This document shows, piece by piece, positions 27,522 through 37,021 of a stretch of 64,000 bases of DNA (position 1 is the stretch's first letter; each line of letters opens with the position of its first letter). Made by a program: the position numbers and the translations under genes. The stretch is from NCBI RefSeq assembly GCF_016772475.1, contig NZ_CP068595.1, positions 4,526,001 to 4,590,000 of the forward strand. The letters run 5' to 3'. The notes beneath the pieces are model-generated. The model ran no database searches. It had not been told where the DNA came from and worked only from the letters and a program-made list of their open reading frames with translations. The DNA comes from Paenibacillus sonchi. GTDB lineage: Bacteria > Bacillota > Bacilli > Paenibacillales > Paenibacillaceae.

Positions 27522-27701
27522 CTATGCGCTCTGGCTTGGTTTCTTGCGTATGCTTGTAAGTTCAAAAGCCTCTTTAGGAATCCCCAGTTCTTGAGCCTTC
27601 TTCTTTTTAATCACCATGGCTTGTTGTAAGCTAGTGGCTTGAAATTCAATTGTAATGCCCTGGGGATCCTCAAATGCATAGTAACTTTTTTTATTGGACA
27701 T
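27522..27701 (-). CDS. Small hypothetical protein
   Basis: 59 residues, MSNKKSYYAFEDPQGITIEF onward, Lys-rich, ending RKKPSQSA. A GAGGAGG ribosome site lies upstream of the ATG, and the codon pattern looks genuine. I do not recognise a family. No TM segment or known motif. The flanking 27702-27992 has no gene that I can support. Confidence 0.6.
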   Translation of the reverse strand: MSNKKSYYAFEDPQGITIEFQATSLQQAMVIKKKKAQELGIPKEAFELTSIRKKPSQSA

Positions 27702-27992
27702 AAACTTTAGCGCCTCCTCATCATATATGGCAAATCACCCCAATAGTATGCGTTTTATCATAGAGAACTATGCGAGAAGGCCCGCCTCATAAATCAACAA
27801 CGAACTCCAGTCACATCTTATGATTCATACAGTTCCCCGCGCTTCAGGGCCAGTTTCTGCCTCTGTCGGCTTCAAAAAGCAAAAACATGCTCTTAATTGT
27901 GATATGGTTCTGCGCGCTGTCTGTAACAGCAAGTTTATCTTATAACAATTATCCACTGAACAGTAAGCCTTTAACAGTTCATAGCCTGGAAA

Positions 27993-28586
27993 CTACTTTT
28001 TAGCTGTAGTGTTATTCCTAATATCGTTTTTGAGAATTCCGACCTTTGTTAGCTTAAAGCATAATCCCGCAAATACGACACCCAAGCTAAGCCATATTGA
28101 GATCCATTTCCCCAAAGTTAAAAATCCCGCCGCATAAGCAGCGACGCTAGTGACAGGATACTTTAGAAGGATCATAATGATGCTCACATTTTCAGACCAA
28201 TCGAAGACACCAGCCATAAGAGGCAGCCAAACCAGTGTCCGGATTATCCACCGCCTAGAGCTTCGATATAGCGTGCTAACTATAAGAGAGAAGGTAACGG
28301 CATACAAGGCGGGAAAGGCAAAATCGAATCCCATTAACAGCTTGATGTAAATGCGGCGTCCCTCAGGCTGCAGCTGTTCAAGCAGCGAGTACACTTCCGT
28401 CTTGGAATAGAAAATATGCATGTCGAGTATATCTGCACCTTGGGATACCTCTTGGATTCGGGGTACCGTAATCGGCAAATGAGCGGTATTGATCACGACC
28501 ATCAAGGTTATGGTCAGGACCAGCAATGGCAATACCGTCTTTAAGGTTCCCCATTTGTTAAGCATGCGGGTTATGGTCTCATGCAT
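27993..28586 (-). CDS. Four-TM membrane protein of unknown function
   Basis: 197 residues with about four hydrophobic segments (VLPLLVLTITLMVVI near residue 20; FAFPALYAVTFSLIV; LVWLPLMAGVF; WLSLGVVFAGLCF). It overlaps the end of the MarR gene by 16 bases, so the two are co-transcribed and the regulator probably controls it. No domain recognised; a small transporter-like or stress membrane protein is possible. Confidence 0.7.
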   Translation of the reverse strand: MHETITRMLNKWGTLKTVLPLLVLTITLMVVINTAHLPITVPRIQEVSQGADILDMHIFYSKTEVYSLLEQLQPEGRRIYIKLLMGFDFAFPALYAVTFSLIVSTLYRSSRRWIIRTLVWLPLMAGVFDWSENVSIIMILLKYPVTSVAAYAAGFLTLGKWISIWLSLGVVFAGLCFKLTKVGILKNDIRNNTTAKK

Positions 28587-29053
28587 TGCTGCTTCGCCCC
28601 CTGTTTAGCTTTCCGAAGTGCCAATGCATTGCCTGTGGGTTTCCCTTTTACCTGAATCCACAGAAGTTCCATCAGCTCCTTAACAGGCTGGCCCTCAAGT
28701 ATAGGCGTCAGAGTGCCATAGAAGCGGTTTTCGATGTCCCTTATTTTTATTGCGCTGTCTCTTCCCTTTTCCGTTAAGGAAAGCTGGACTTTTCTGGAAT
28801 CCACGGGAGACTGCTTCTGTTCTATAAGTCCCGCTTCCACCATTCGGCTCACCAACCGGCTGGGGCTTCCGGTTTCACAGACCAACAGCTGCCCCACCTC
28901 AATAAGTGATAAAGGTTCATGGTCGTAGAGAACCCGCAGCACCTCACTCTGTGAGGTCGTCAGCCCCAACGGCTTTAGAAGCTCCGTAAAAGTACGGCTC
29001 CCTTCCCGTTGGGCGGCTAGTATCAAATAACGTAATTCTTCAATAGGATTCAG
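28571..29053 (-). CDS. MarR-family regulator with apparent CTG start
   Basis: About 160 residues with a winged helix (SLIEVGQLLVCETGSPSRLVSRMV; wing SPVDSRKVQLSLT). The only strong ribosome site, AGGAGG at 29061-29066, lies 7 bases before a CTG; the next upstream in-frame candidate, TTG 29071, starts 5' of that site. Divergent palindromes at 29077-29108 are probably its operators. It likely represses itself and the membrane protein. Confidence 0.75.
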   Translation of the reverse strand: MNPIEELRYLILAAQREGSRTFTELLKPLGLTTSQSEVLRVLYDHEPLSLIEVGQLLVCETGSPSRLVSRMVEAGLIEQKQSPVDSRKVQLSLTEKGRDSAIKIRDIENRFYGTLTPILEGQPVKELMELLWIQVKGKPTGNALALRKAKQGAKQQCMRP

Positions 29054-29076
29054 AGTAAGACCTCCTAACAATAATT

Positions 29077-29108
29077 CAATGACATGTCATTGATGATATG
29101 TCATTGAT
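29077..29108. promoter_or_regulatory. Probable MarR operators
   Basis: A perfect 16-bp palindrome CAATGACATGTCATTG (29077-29092) is followed by a second, imperfect copy ATGATATGTCATTGAT. A weaker match, TATGACATGCCATT, occurs near 29162. The first site begins 24 bases upstream of the proposed MarR start. Confidence 0.7.
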
Positions 29109-29272
29109 AATAACACACCCAGATCCCCCCTGCAAGTTGAATCCTTCCAGGAGGGTGCACCTATGACATGCCATTCTGACGAGGCAGCGCAATGAATTTA
29201 GCCGCTTGGTCACGTGACGACACGCAGCCATCTCCCCATGCGCCCTGCGATCGGTGCCAATGTTACAAGTGA

Positions 29273-29389
29273 GCTATTCTATCAGAATTCGGCTGGTGTG
29301 CCATGGACTGCAATGTATATCCAGGCCAAGGGTGATCCGCTGGCAGACCTCTACGAGGACATCGCTGCCGAAGAAAAGGCCAGGGCTAC
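29273..29389 (+). pseudogene. cotJC: cotJC fragment, copy 5 (internal)
   Basis: 117 bases encode LFYQNSAGVPWT to EEKARAT, with both ends of the gene missing. Unlike copies 2-4 it does not carry the 3' end or tail. Confidence 0.85.
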
Positions 29390-29457
29390 GTTATTGAGCT
29401 TTTATTACACCTATGTTATATTCCATATGTGAAATACTTAAGATAAGGAGTCTCTCT

Positions 29458-30009
29458 ATGCATACATTGTCGAATGTCGAATTCATGCTCCTGCAAATGA
29501 TCGCGGAACATCGTCAAGCCTCAGGATACGATATTATGAAGTTAGTCGAGCAGCGGGGTTATAAAGAATGGGCAAATATCGGTACAACTTCGATATATGT
29601 GGGATTGAAGAAACTTAGCGATAAAGGTTGGATCTCACCTGAGACATCCGACGAGAAATCCGGCAAGGGGCCAACGCCGACCCGGTTTGCCCTCACCGAA
29701 GCGGGTATACGTAAGCTGAGAAATGAAATTCTTGATAGTCTGTCGTCTACACGGGAACGTGACAACCGCTTCGATCTCGGTTTGGCCGCTTTGCCCCATA
29801 TCGGGAAGGAAGAGGCCGTCATTGCTTTACGGAAACGGCTGGATTTTCTTGGACAAGCCTCGATAAACATAAGACAGAAGTACGAATCACAAGGCGGAGT
29901 TAGCTTGCCTCTGAATGTAAGGGCGTTGTTCTTGCATCCATTAGGCTTAATCGAGAGCGAGCAAGCGTTCGTTAGCCGTTTAATACATGAATTATTGGAG
30001 GAGGCGTAG
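29458..30009 (+). CDS. PadR-family transcriptional regulator
   Basis: 183 residues with the PadR winged helix (MLLQMIAEHRQASGYDIMKLV; SIYVGLKKLSDKGWI) and a helical C-terminal dimer domain. ATAAGGAG precedes the ATG at 29458. It ends 2 bases before the BtrH-like gene, so the pair is one operon; PadR proteins normally repress their own operon. Confidence 0.9.
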   Translation: MHTLSNVEFMLLQMIAEHRQASGYDIMKLVEQRGYKEWANIGTTSIYVGLKKLSDKGWISPETSDEKSGKGPTPTRFALTEAGIRKLRNEILDSLSSTRERDNRFDLGLAALPHIGKEEAVIALRKRLDFLGQASINIRQKYESQGGVSLPLNVRALFLHPLGLIESEQAFVSRLIHELLEEA

Positions 30010-30011
30010 AC

Positions 30012-30992
30012 ATGGTCAAATTTATTGAAGGTTTCATCCCTTATCAAGGCGAACATTGCGAAACAACCGCCGTGGGCAATTTAATGCAATATGCGGGAGT
30101 CCGCTTGTCTGAGCCGATGTTGTTCGGACTCGGGCAAGGGCTTGGATTCATATACTGGGATTCAAAGGGAATGGACTTCCCCTTTATCGGAGGAAGGGTA
30201 AAACCGGATAAACTGACCGCTTATCTCGCCGAACGGCTCGGCTTGAACGTCAGTTATCAAGAAACCGCGTCCGTCAATAAGGCGTGGCAGAACGTCCGAA
30301 GCAGCATCGAACACGGCATTCCGGTTGGGCTTAAATTAGATGCCTATTACTTGGATTATTTTAAGAACAAAGTGCACTTCGCCGGTCACTATGCGGTACT
30401 TTACGGTATAGATGACGAATACGCCTACATGGCGGACACCAGACAACAGGGTGGACTTGTGAAGACGCGTTTGACAAGCTTGGCCGCTGCCAGAAATGCA
30501 AAGGGACCCATGAGCTCCCGGAATCGTTCCTTTACGATCGAGCCAAACGACGCATTGCTTCCGCTTGTTCCTGCTATACGCGAATCCTTGACCATGAATG
30601 CGCATGACTATCTGAACCCGCCCATTGGGAATATTGGCAATAAAGGCATTGTTAAAATGAGCAATGAAATCCTGAAGTGGCCTTCCCGCAGCAACAATTT
30701 CGAACATGATTTATGTCTTACCGCGACGCTAATGGAGCGGGCGGGAACCGGCGGCGCTTTATTCCGGAATCTGTATAGGGATTATTTGAGAGAGTGTGCT
30801 GATCGGCTGGAGGACCCGAGGATCGAACAAGCCCACTGTATGTTTACAGAGATCGCTCCAATGTGGGTTAGCGTCTCTGCTTCAATCGACCGTGCAGGAA
30901 GAACAGGTGAGCACCAAGAGCTCGTGCATGCGTCCAAGCTGTTGCTCGAGATTGCGGATAAAGAACGCGCAGCCATGGAGCTATTGTTGTGA
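30012..30992 (+). CDS. BtrH-N/DUF4872 protein (acyltransferase/protease-like)
   Basis: 326 residues: an N-terminal BtrH-like papain-fold domain with probable catalytic Cys16 (GEHCETTAVGNLM) and His126 (FAGHYAVLYGID), then a helical DUF4872 domain. BtrH in butirosin synthesis transfers an acyl group from a carrier protein to an aminoglycoside. No carrier protein or aminoglycoside genes are present here, so the substrate may be a peptide or a small amine. It is coupled to the PadR gene. Confidence 0.8.
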   Translation: MVKFIEGFIPYQGEHCETTAVGNLMQYAGVRLSEPMLFGLGQGLGFIYWDSKGMDFPFIGGRVKPDKLTAYLAERLGLNVSYQETASVNKAWQNVRSSIEHGIPVGLKLDAYYLDYFKNKVHFAGHYAVLYGIDDEYAYMADTRQQGGLVKTRLTSLAAARNAKGPMSSRNRSFTIEPNDALLPLVPAIRESLTMNAHDYLNPPIGNIGNKGIVKMSNEILKWPSRSNNFEHDLCLTATLMERAGTGGALFRNLYRDYLRECADRLEDPRIEQAHCMFTEIAPMWVSVSASIDRAGRTGEHQELVHASKLLLEIADKERAAMELLL

Positions 30993-31136
30993 TAGCCTAC
31001 ACTTACATCTTTGATGCGTGTTGCTCATAATATTTTGCGCGATATTGATGATTCCGTGAAGCTAACCTTACGCCGCATTCCGTGGTATATGAGGCTGCGG
31101 AGGGTTGAAGAACGGGCTGCTGAAAGGGGGAGAGTA

Positions 31137-31951
31137 ATGGCATTTGAGTGGTGGCGGGGCTTTGTCCGGGCCTGGCGGGATTATCCGCTCCCGGAGGGGA
31201 CGGGGATCGGCGAACGATATAAGATAGAAGCATTGTTGGGGCAAGGGAGCTACGGGTTGACCTACCGGTGCTGGGACACTAAGGATGGGGCTTTTGTGGC
31301 CGTCAAACAGTCCAGGCCGAGCAAGAAAGCGGTAGGCCGGGTTTTGCTAATCAAGGAAGGTGATGTCTTGAGGTCCATGGATCATCCCAACATTCCCAAG
31401 TGCCGTGATTATTTTGAGTACAAAGGCTCCAACTGGCTGGTAACCGATTATATCGAGGGAAAAACGCTGGAAGATTTGATCTTTGATGAGCACATCGTCT
31501 ACGGGGAGCGGAAGTGTCTGGCCACGACACTGAAACTGATGGAGCTGGTAGCCCATGTCCATGCCCGTGGATATGTTCACCTGGATCTGCGCATCCCTAA
31601 TGTGATTCTTAAAGGGGAAGAAATGTACTTAATTGATTTTGGGCTGGCAAGGCGGATCGGCGAGAACGAAACCGTGTTTGATGAACGGAAGCCGGCGACG
31701 GGGAGCTCCCGAAACAGATGCCGCCGGTTATCGCCTCGGACTTGTATGACATCGGACAATTCATGCTGTTCATGCTGTATTCCGGTTACCAGCCTGAACC
31801 GGGAGAAGCGGAACGGAACTGGCGCGAGGAACTGGATTTGTCGCCCGGGATGCTGCATCTTCTTTCCCGGCTACTTGGAGACGGGGAATCCTATTCTGAT
31901 ACAGCTTCGTTTGTCCGCGAGGCGGAGGTTTTGCATGAGAGCCTGCGTTGA
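31137..31951 (+). pseudogene. Ser/Thr protein kinase, frameshifted
   Basis: About 271 residues: Gly-rich loop LLGQGSYGLTYRCW, ATP Lys in FVAVKQ, catalytic loop YVHLDLRIPNVIL (Asp kept; HRD Arg replaced by Leu) and DFGLA. No membrane or sensor domain. The frame shifts after DFGLARR; one added G at the GG 31687-31688 joins it to a C-lobe ending LHESLR. The ATG at 31137 follows AAAGGGGGAGAG. It could phosphorylate proteins in the cytoplasm; function unknown. Confidence 0.75.
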
Positions 31952-31960
31952 GATCCTAAC

Positions 31961-32000
31961 ACAAAGGCGCCTTCAGCCAAAAGCTGAAAGGCGCCTTGTG
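31961..32000. terminator. Bidirectional terminator between the kinase and the small Ser/His-rich gene
   Basis: A long stem (AAAGGCGCCTTCAGC / GCTGAAAGGCGCCTT) with a short A-rich loop between convergent genes. Confidence 0.85.
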
Positions 32001-32027
32001 ATTCGTGCAGGGATGGTCAAGCAAGGA

Positions 32028-32243
32028 TCAGCTTGAGCTGCCATAGCGATTCTTATAATATTTATGTCCGTTTCCTCTGCGGTGTGAGTCCGAAGACGAG
32101 TAGCTCTTGTATCCGCGGCTGCTGCTTGAATGCCTGCCGTATACAGGCCTCCCTTTATGACTGCTTGATGATCTGTGCCGCCCTCCATGTTGGGAGTGCT
32201 CCATGGAGTGCATCACTTTGCCAAGAAGTTTTTTAAGCATCAT
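32028..32243 (-). CDS. Small Ser/His/Gly/Arg-rich protein
   Basis: 71 residues: an N-terminal hydrophobic helix (MMLKKLLGKVMHSM) and then a low-complexity segment of Ser, His, Arg, Gly and Tyr ending YGSSS. AGAGGAGGAAAC precedes the ATG, supporting translation. Similar low-complexity basic proteins occur in Bacillales spores, but that is only an analogy. Confidence 0.6.
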   Translation of the reverse strand: MMLKKLLGKVMHSMEHSQHGGRHRSSSSHKGRPVYGRHSSSSRGYKSYSSSDSHRRGNGHKYYKNRYGSSS

Positions 32244-32380
32244 GTTTCCTCCTCTAGGGTTGTATAAGCCGCACTTAGTGCGGTCTTATTCTTTAATTAC
32301 CCTATATTACGGTATTCATACCTGCAGGTTTCGTGATTATATCTGCAGGACAGCCCATTCTTAGATATATCATTATACTC

Positions 32381-34126
32381 TCAATCATTATAGCCGAAGC
32401 CGAGAATCGTGAAGCATTTGTCCTGATCTTCCGGCGCCATTCTGATTTCGATCACATGCTCCTGGCTATGCTCATTCTGGTAGAGAATTACCGGATTGCA
32501 GTGTGTCCAGTCGTTGTCATGCGGATTGGCGGTGAGCTTCAGCTGGCCGTCCACATAGATATCCGCTTGTCCGAACACGGAGCTGCCCGAATCCTTGTAC
32601 ACGAGGATAAGGTTTTTGCTGGTTACCGTCAGCTTGAAGCTGTCCTGCCCGGCTGCTGCCGTATGCATCCAGTTATATGGAAATTCCGGAGTCCCGAAGG
32701 GGTTGAGGTCCATTTCTACCATCTGCAAATCTGTATCCGTGTCCGTAAAACCCCCTGCTTCAATAACGGCGCCGGTGTGATTTTTGCGGTCCAGCAAACG
32801 GGTGCCGGCAAAATCTTTTCCCAGAACCGGGGGCTTATCCAGTGTGATATCCTCTCTGTCGGCAAGCGATTTATAGGTTTCGGAAAACAGGAAGGCAAGG
32901 CAGTCCGCCATTACCCGGTGGCCCTCATTAGTAGGATGATAGATATCGTAGAAAAATTGCCGTTTTGAGATAACGTTCCCCTCTGCCTTGCTCAGGCGGA
33001 ACTGTCCGGTCACCGCGTCTTTTACGCTCACCATGGGAAGATTATAGTGCAGGCCCACAGGGGAGAGCCGTTCCTGCAGGTTCCAGTCATTCACAAACAC
33101 GCTGAACAGCAGAATAACAGCAGGCCGGTTCTCGGCAGCAAGAATCTTCAGGATCAGGCTTTCATAGCAGTTGCCTTTTGTTTCATCGCCCGCGTCATTT
33201 ACTGCAAATTCCACCACCACGATGTCCGGTGTTGCGGCGCCGTCCCTAAGAATGTCCCTGTCATAACGGATTACTCCAAGTTCCGAGGGTGTGCCCCCTA
33301 CACCGGCTTTTACATAGTGAATGTTCTCTCCGCCGTCCGGGCCGAACATTTCCTTGAATCTTACATACGATTGATAGGCATAACATCCGGTATGTATCGG
33401 CTTCGCTCCCGCACCCTGAGTAATGGAGCCGCCAATGTAAGCGATTGTCACATCCTCGCCTTTTTCTGCTTTTTCCATAGCGGCTTTCAATCTTCTATTA
33501 TTCCCTGAATGGACCAAGGACTTTCCGATCATGTCCCGGTATTCCTTCGAACCAAATGCAACCGGAGGCTCAGCCTTAAGCTCAGGTACCGTGTAGCCGT
33601 CATGAAGATAGAAGATAATGCTTGCCGTTGCCAGCTCACCTGCGTGATTGAATTCAAAGGCAAATTTACCTGGAGCAGCATCATCCCCGGTCCATGCGAT
33701 ATCCTCCAGCCTAAGCAGAAGTTCCGTTCCGTCGCCGGGGCATGGAATAAGCAGCCGGGTGCCCGATTCATACTTGCTGGTTTTGCCCCAGTTCTGCAGC
33801 AGAAAATAGACCTCCGCCTGATCTCTGTCCGTCTTCACGGAGATTCCGATACTGTGGACCAATTGGCGGAATCCAGTCCAGCTTGAGAGAAGAGCCAGCA
33901 TCTGCTCGTCCGTAACCCCGCCTGTAAATCTGGCCTTATCGGTCAGACGGCTGCCTTCGAGATAAATTTCCTGTGAAGGTCTGCCTTCAGGCCGGGCGGT
34001 CGCTTCAATAGCTGTTTCGGACAGCACAAAAAAACCGCTTCTTTTCTCCACCGGGTCCCTGGGTGCTTTTGGACCTTCCGTCCTGCGGGCGGCAAGGGTC
34101 CGCTTATGATCTTCCAATTCGCTCAT
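32381..34126 (-). CDS. SGNH/GDSL-family hydrolase
   Basis: 581 residues. An N-terminal beta-rich domain (about 1-215) is followed by an SGNH esterase domain: Ser234 in YIGGSITQG, Gly in GVGGTPSE, Asn in FAVNDAG and Asp394/His397 in YDIYHPTNEGH. A C-terminal beta domain (about 430-581) may bind carbohydrate. No signal peptide is evident. Related enzymes deacetylate polysaccharides. The gene is alone on its strand here, 115 bases from gerAB. Confidence 0.85.
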   Translation of the reverse strand: MSELEDHKRTLAARRTEGPKAPRDPVEKRSGFFVLSETAIEATARPEGRPSQEIYLEGSRLTDKARFTGGVTDEQMLALLSSWTGFRQLVHSIGISVKTDRDQAEVYFLLQNWGKTSKYESGTRLLIPCPGDGTELLLRLEDIAWTGDDAAPGKFAFEFNHAGELATASIIFYLHDGYTVPELKAEPPVAFGSKEYRDMIGKSLVHSGNNRRLKAAMEKAEKGEDVTIAYIGGSITQGAGAKPIHTGCYAYQSYVRFKEMFGPDGGENIHYVKAGVGGTPSELGVIRYDRDILRDGAATPDIVVVEFAVNDAGDETKGNCYESLILKILAAENRPAVILLFSVFVNDWNLQERLSPVGLHYNLPMVSVKDAVTGQFRLSKAEGNVISKRQFFYDIYHPTNEGHRVMADCLAFLFSETYKSLADREDITLDKPPVLGKDFAGTRLLDRKNHTGAVIEAGGFTDTDTDLQMVEMDLNPFGTPEFPYNWMHTAAAGQDSFKLTVTSKNLILVYKDSGSSVFGQADIYVDGQLKLTANPHDNDWTHCNPVILYQNEHSQEHVIEIRMAPEDQDKCFTILGFGYND

Positions 34127-34240
34127 CCCCGCTTTCTGAGTGTTGTGAATACGCTATCAAAAACTATTATAGATGCGGATGCACAGACAGCTCAACGGGC
34201 ACAGCAAATCTATCTCTAATTATTACAAAAATTCTCTAGT

Positions 34241-35350
34241 TTACCTCTGTTCCCTGGCTTGGGCGGAGCGTTTCCTGAAATAATTAACAATGAGCAGGAG
34301 CAACGGGAAGACAAATGCATAGGTGAAGTCCCAATCCACCCAATAAACGGGGATTTCCTTAACGTAGAAAATAATATCTTTGGCCAGCAGATTCGTCATG
34401 CCGTAAATCAAAAATCCCACCGGAAAGATCAGGTGCTTGTAGGTTTTCAGTTTCAGCAACTGGGCTGTTCCTAAGACAAAGGCGTAGATGTAAAGCGCTG
34501 TTTTGAAGTAAGTGCTGATAATCCAGGTGGTGGCCAACAGTGCTTCAATCCGCTGCAGAAAATTGCCGATGTTGATTCGTTGGGCAAGAATATAGGCCGG
34601 ATAGAATTCATGCTCGGAAAAATAGGGCCCGAGTATCGTCAGAGAAAGAAACACAATCAGGTTAAGGCCGATAGCTCCGATGAAAAGGGAGATGAATATA
34701 TCGCGGCTAGTTTTGCTGTGTTTTTGGGCAAAGGGATAAACCATGAAGAGCACGCACATTTCCCCGTACGGATAATATACACCGTACATAATGGTATGCA
34801 GCATATCAGGAAAAGGAGTATTCAGAATAGGATAGATCCGGTCCATTTTGATATTGGGAAACAGCAGGATCAGGCAGAGCAGAAACAGGGCAAAAAAAGG
34901 AAAGAAAATCTGTGCCGACCGGCCCAGATTCTCCAAACCCAGCCGCAAGCCGTACACCAGCAGAACAATGGCCATGAAGCGGATCACCCCGCCGGGTGTC
35001 GCCTCGTAAATTTGTGTGCACATGAAGTCTTCAATTTCCCTGACATAAGTGGAGGCAGCCATCAGGAAAAAAAATAAATAACTCACCGATACAGCTCCAC
35101 CTACCCATTTTCCCAAAATTTGGGTTGAAAGCTCGATAATTGTCTGATTTGGATTGATATTTGCGGCCGACAGCATTAATTTAACGGTTGCCAGCCCCAG
35201 CGGAATACAAATGAGCCCGGCAATCCACGCATCCTGGTGGGCGCCGGCTGCCATTACTGAAGGATATACAAGCGCCATATCCCCAATAAGCGTCAAAAGT
35301 CCTAGTATGATCATTTGAGCCGAACTGATCCGGTCCTTTTCAAGACTCAT
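34241..35350 (-). CDS. Spore germination permease subunit, GerAB type
   Basis: 369 residues with ten hydrophobic segments of the amino-acid permease-related GerAB family, starting SSAQMIILGLLTLIGDMALVYP. It is the germinant-binding subunit of Ger receptors in the spore inner membrane. ATG 35350 follows CGGAGGAAACTC. It is divergent from gerAA and gerAC instead of lying between them as is usual. Confidence 0.9.
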   Translation of the reverse strand: MSLEKDRISSAQMIILGLLTLIGDMALVYPSVMAAGAHQDAWIAGLICIPLGLATVKLMLSAANINPNQTIIELSTQILGKWVGGAVSVSYLFFFLMAASTYVREIEDFMCTQIYEATPGGVIRFMAIVLLVYGLRLGLENLGRSAQIFFPFFALFLLCLILLFPNIKMDRIYPILNTPFPDMLHTIMYGVYYPYGEMCVLFMVYPFAQKHSKTSRDIFISLFIGAIGLNLIVFLSLTILGPYFSEHEFYPAYILAQRINIGNFLQRIEALLATTWIISTYFKTALYIYAFVLGTAQLLKLKTYKHLIFPVGFLIYGMTNLLAKDIIFYVKEIPVYWVDWDFTYAFVFPLLLLIVNYFRKRSAQAREQR

Positions 35351-35461
35351 GAGTTTCCTCCGTATCGGCTGCAAGCTGTCCTTCAGCCACTTTTTATCCT
35401 TTCCTTAGCATGCAAATTTCTTCCACAATTATGCACCATAGCTCCAAATAGGGGGCGGCAG

Positions 35462-35491
35462 GGATAATTATCAAATTCTGCATCATACTAT
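35462..35491 (+). promoter_or_regulatory. Probable sigma-G promoter of the gerAA operon
   Basis: GGGATA at 35462 and CATACTA at 35485 with 17-base spacing fit the forespore sigma-G consensus (TGAATA-17-CATACTA) and lie 34 bases before the proposed TTG start, as expected for a ger operon. Confidence 0.5.
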
Positions 35492-35525
35492 TTACACCAT
35501 GTCTATGGAAAGTGAAGGAGGCGAC

Positions 35526-37021
35526 TTGAAGGATATGAACTTTGGCACATTGTCATCCTGTCTTAAGGATAATCAGCAGCAGCTGGTTCAGCTTTTCGGG
35601 AAAAGCACCGATCTGGTGATCAAAGAGCTGCAGCCGGATCCTTGTACGCAAATCGCCGTGATTTATATAGACGGCCTTGTGGATACGCAAGTGCTGCATA
35701 ATTCCATACTATTTTCGCTTCAGGAAGGCTGTCCTCCGGACCGGCTGAAAGATCTGGATGCCGGGCAGAAGCTTGAGCTTCTGCACAAACGCATCCTGAT
35801 GGCAGGAGATATATCCGTCACCCATGACCTGGAGCCATTTGTCCACCAGCTGTTGTCCGGCAATGTGATGGTGCTGGTGGATGGAACCCCAAGTGCTCTG
35901 CGGATCGGGCTGCCCGGGTGGGAGGACCGCAATGTCAGTGAACCCATCTCACAGACGGTTGTACGGGGCCCGATGGAGGGATTCACAGAGAATTTACGGA
36001 CGAACACGGCGCTGATCCGGAGAAAAATCAAAGACCCCCAGCTATGGCTGGAGACTTTGCAGATCGGCAGAGTGACACAGACCAGTGTATCTATTATGTA
36101 TCTCACCCACATTGCCAACCCTGATCTTGTGCAGGAGGTCAAACGCCGGCTGGACAAAATTGATACAGACAGCATTCTGGAGAGCGGATATATCGAGGAG
36201 TTTATTCAGGATACGTCGGCCACGCCTTTTCCAACTGTGTATAACAGCGACCGGCCGGACACTATCGCAGCAGGAATCCTTGAGGGCAAAGTGGCGATAA
36301 TTGTCGATGGTACACCGTTTGTCCTGCTGGTGCCCACTTTTTTGTTTCCTTTTTTCAATCTGCAGAAGATTACTATCAGCGGGCGGATATTGCTACCTTT
36401 CTGCGTTTCATCCGTTTTTTATCCTTTTTCATTACCTTGCTTGCCCCCTCTTTTTATGTAGCGGTCACTACTTATCATCAGGAGATGATCCCTACTACGC
36501 TCGTCATTAGCCTTGCCGCACAGAGGGAGAGCGTCCCCTTTCCGGCGTTCGTGGAAGTAATACTGATTGAATTGACGTATGAGATTTTGCGGGAAGCGGG
36601 CGTGAGAATACCGAAGAATATAGGGCAGGCCATCTCCATCGTCGGTACTCTGGTGATTGGGCAGGCGGCGGTTTCAGCGGGATTTATTTCATCGGCGATG
36701 GTTATCATCGTCTCCATTACGGCCATTTCAAGCTTTGTCATTCCTGAAACGGGAATGGCCATTGCCGCAAGAATCCTTCGTTTTGCATTAATCCTCCTGG
36801 CCGGCTTTATCGGGTTGTATGGCATTTTGTTCGGTGTCTTTATTATCGTGATGCATCTGGCAAGCCTGCGTTCTTTCGGGATGCCGTATATGAGTCCAAT
36901 CGGCCCATACGAATCCAAGGATCTGAAGGATTCCATCTTCCGCTTCCGCTGGCCGCACTTAAAGTCCAGGCCGGCAAACAGTAAAATTCAAAACGCTAAC
37001 CGTCAAGACACAACCAAGTGA
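35526..37021 (+). pseudogene. Spore germination receptor subunit GerAA, frameshifted
   Basis: About 498 residues over two frames: a cytoplasmic N-domain (DLVIKELQPDPCTQIAVIYIDG...LVDGTPSALRIGLPGW) and a C-terminal membrane domain (FYVAVTTYHQEMIPTTLVISLAAQR). A deleted T in the six-T run 36338-36343 breaks the frame between them; with it the join reads VPTFFVSFFQSAEDYY. The TTG at 35526 follows AAGGAGG; ATG 35535 is an alternative. Without GerAA the receptor would be non-functional, so the shift should be checked first. Confidence 0.85.

Noticed and set aside
32268..32300. Hairpin CCGCAC-TTA-GTGCGG as terminator of the SGNH gene
   Set aside because: A clear stem, but there is no convincing T run on either strand, so the role is not assigned.
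32381..32968. Long plus-strand frame of about 210 codons
   Set aside because: It lies antisense to the SGNH hydrolase, whose motifs are clear, so it is a shadow.
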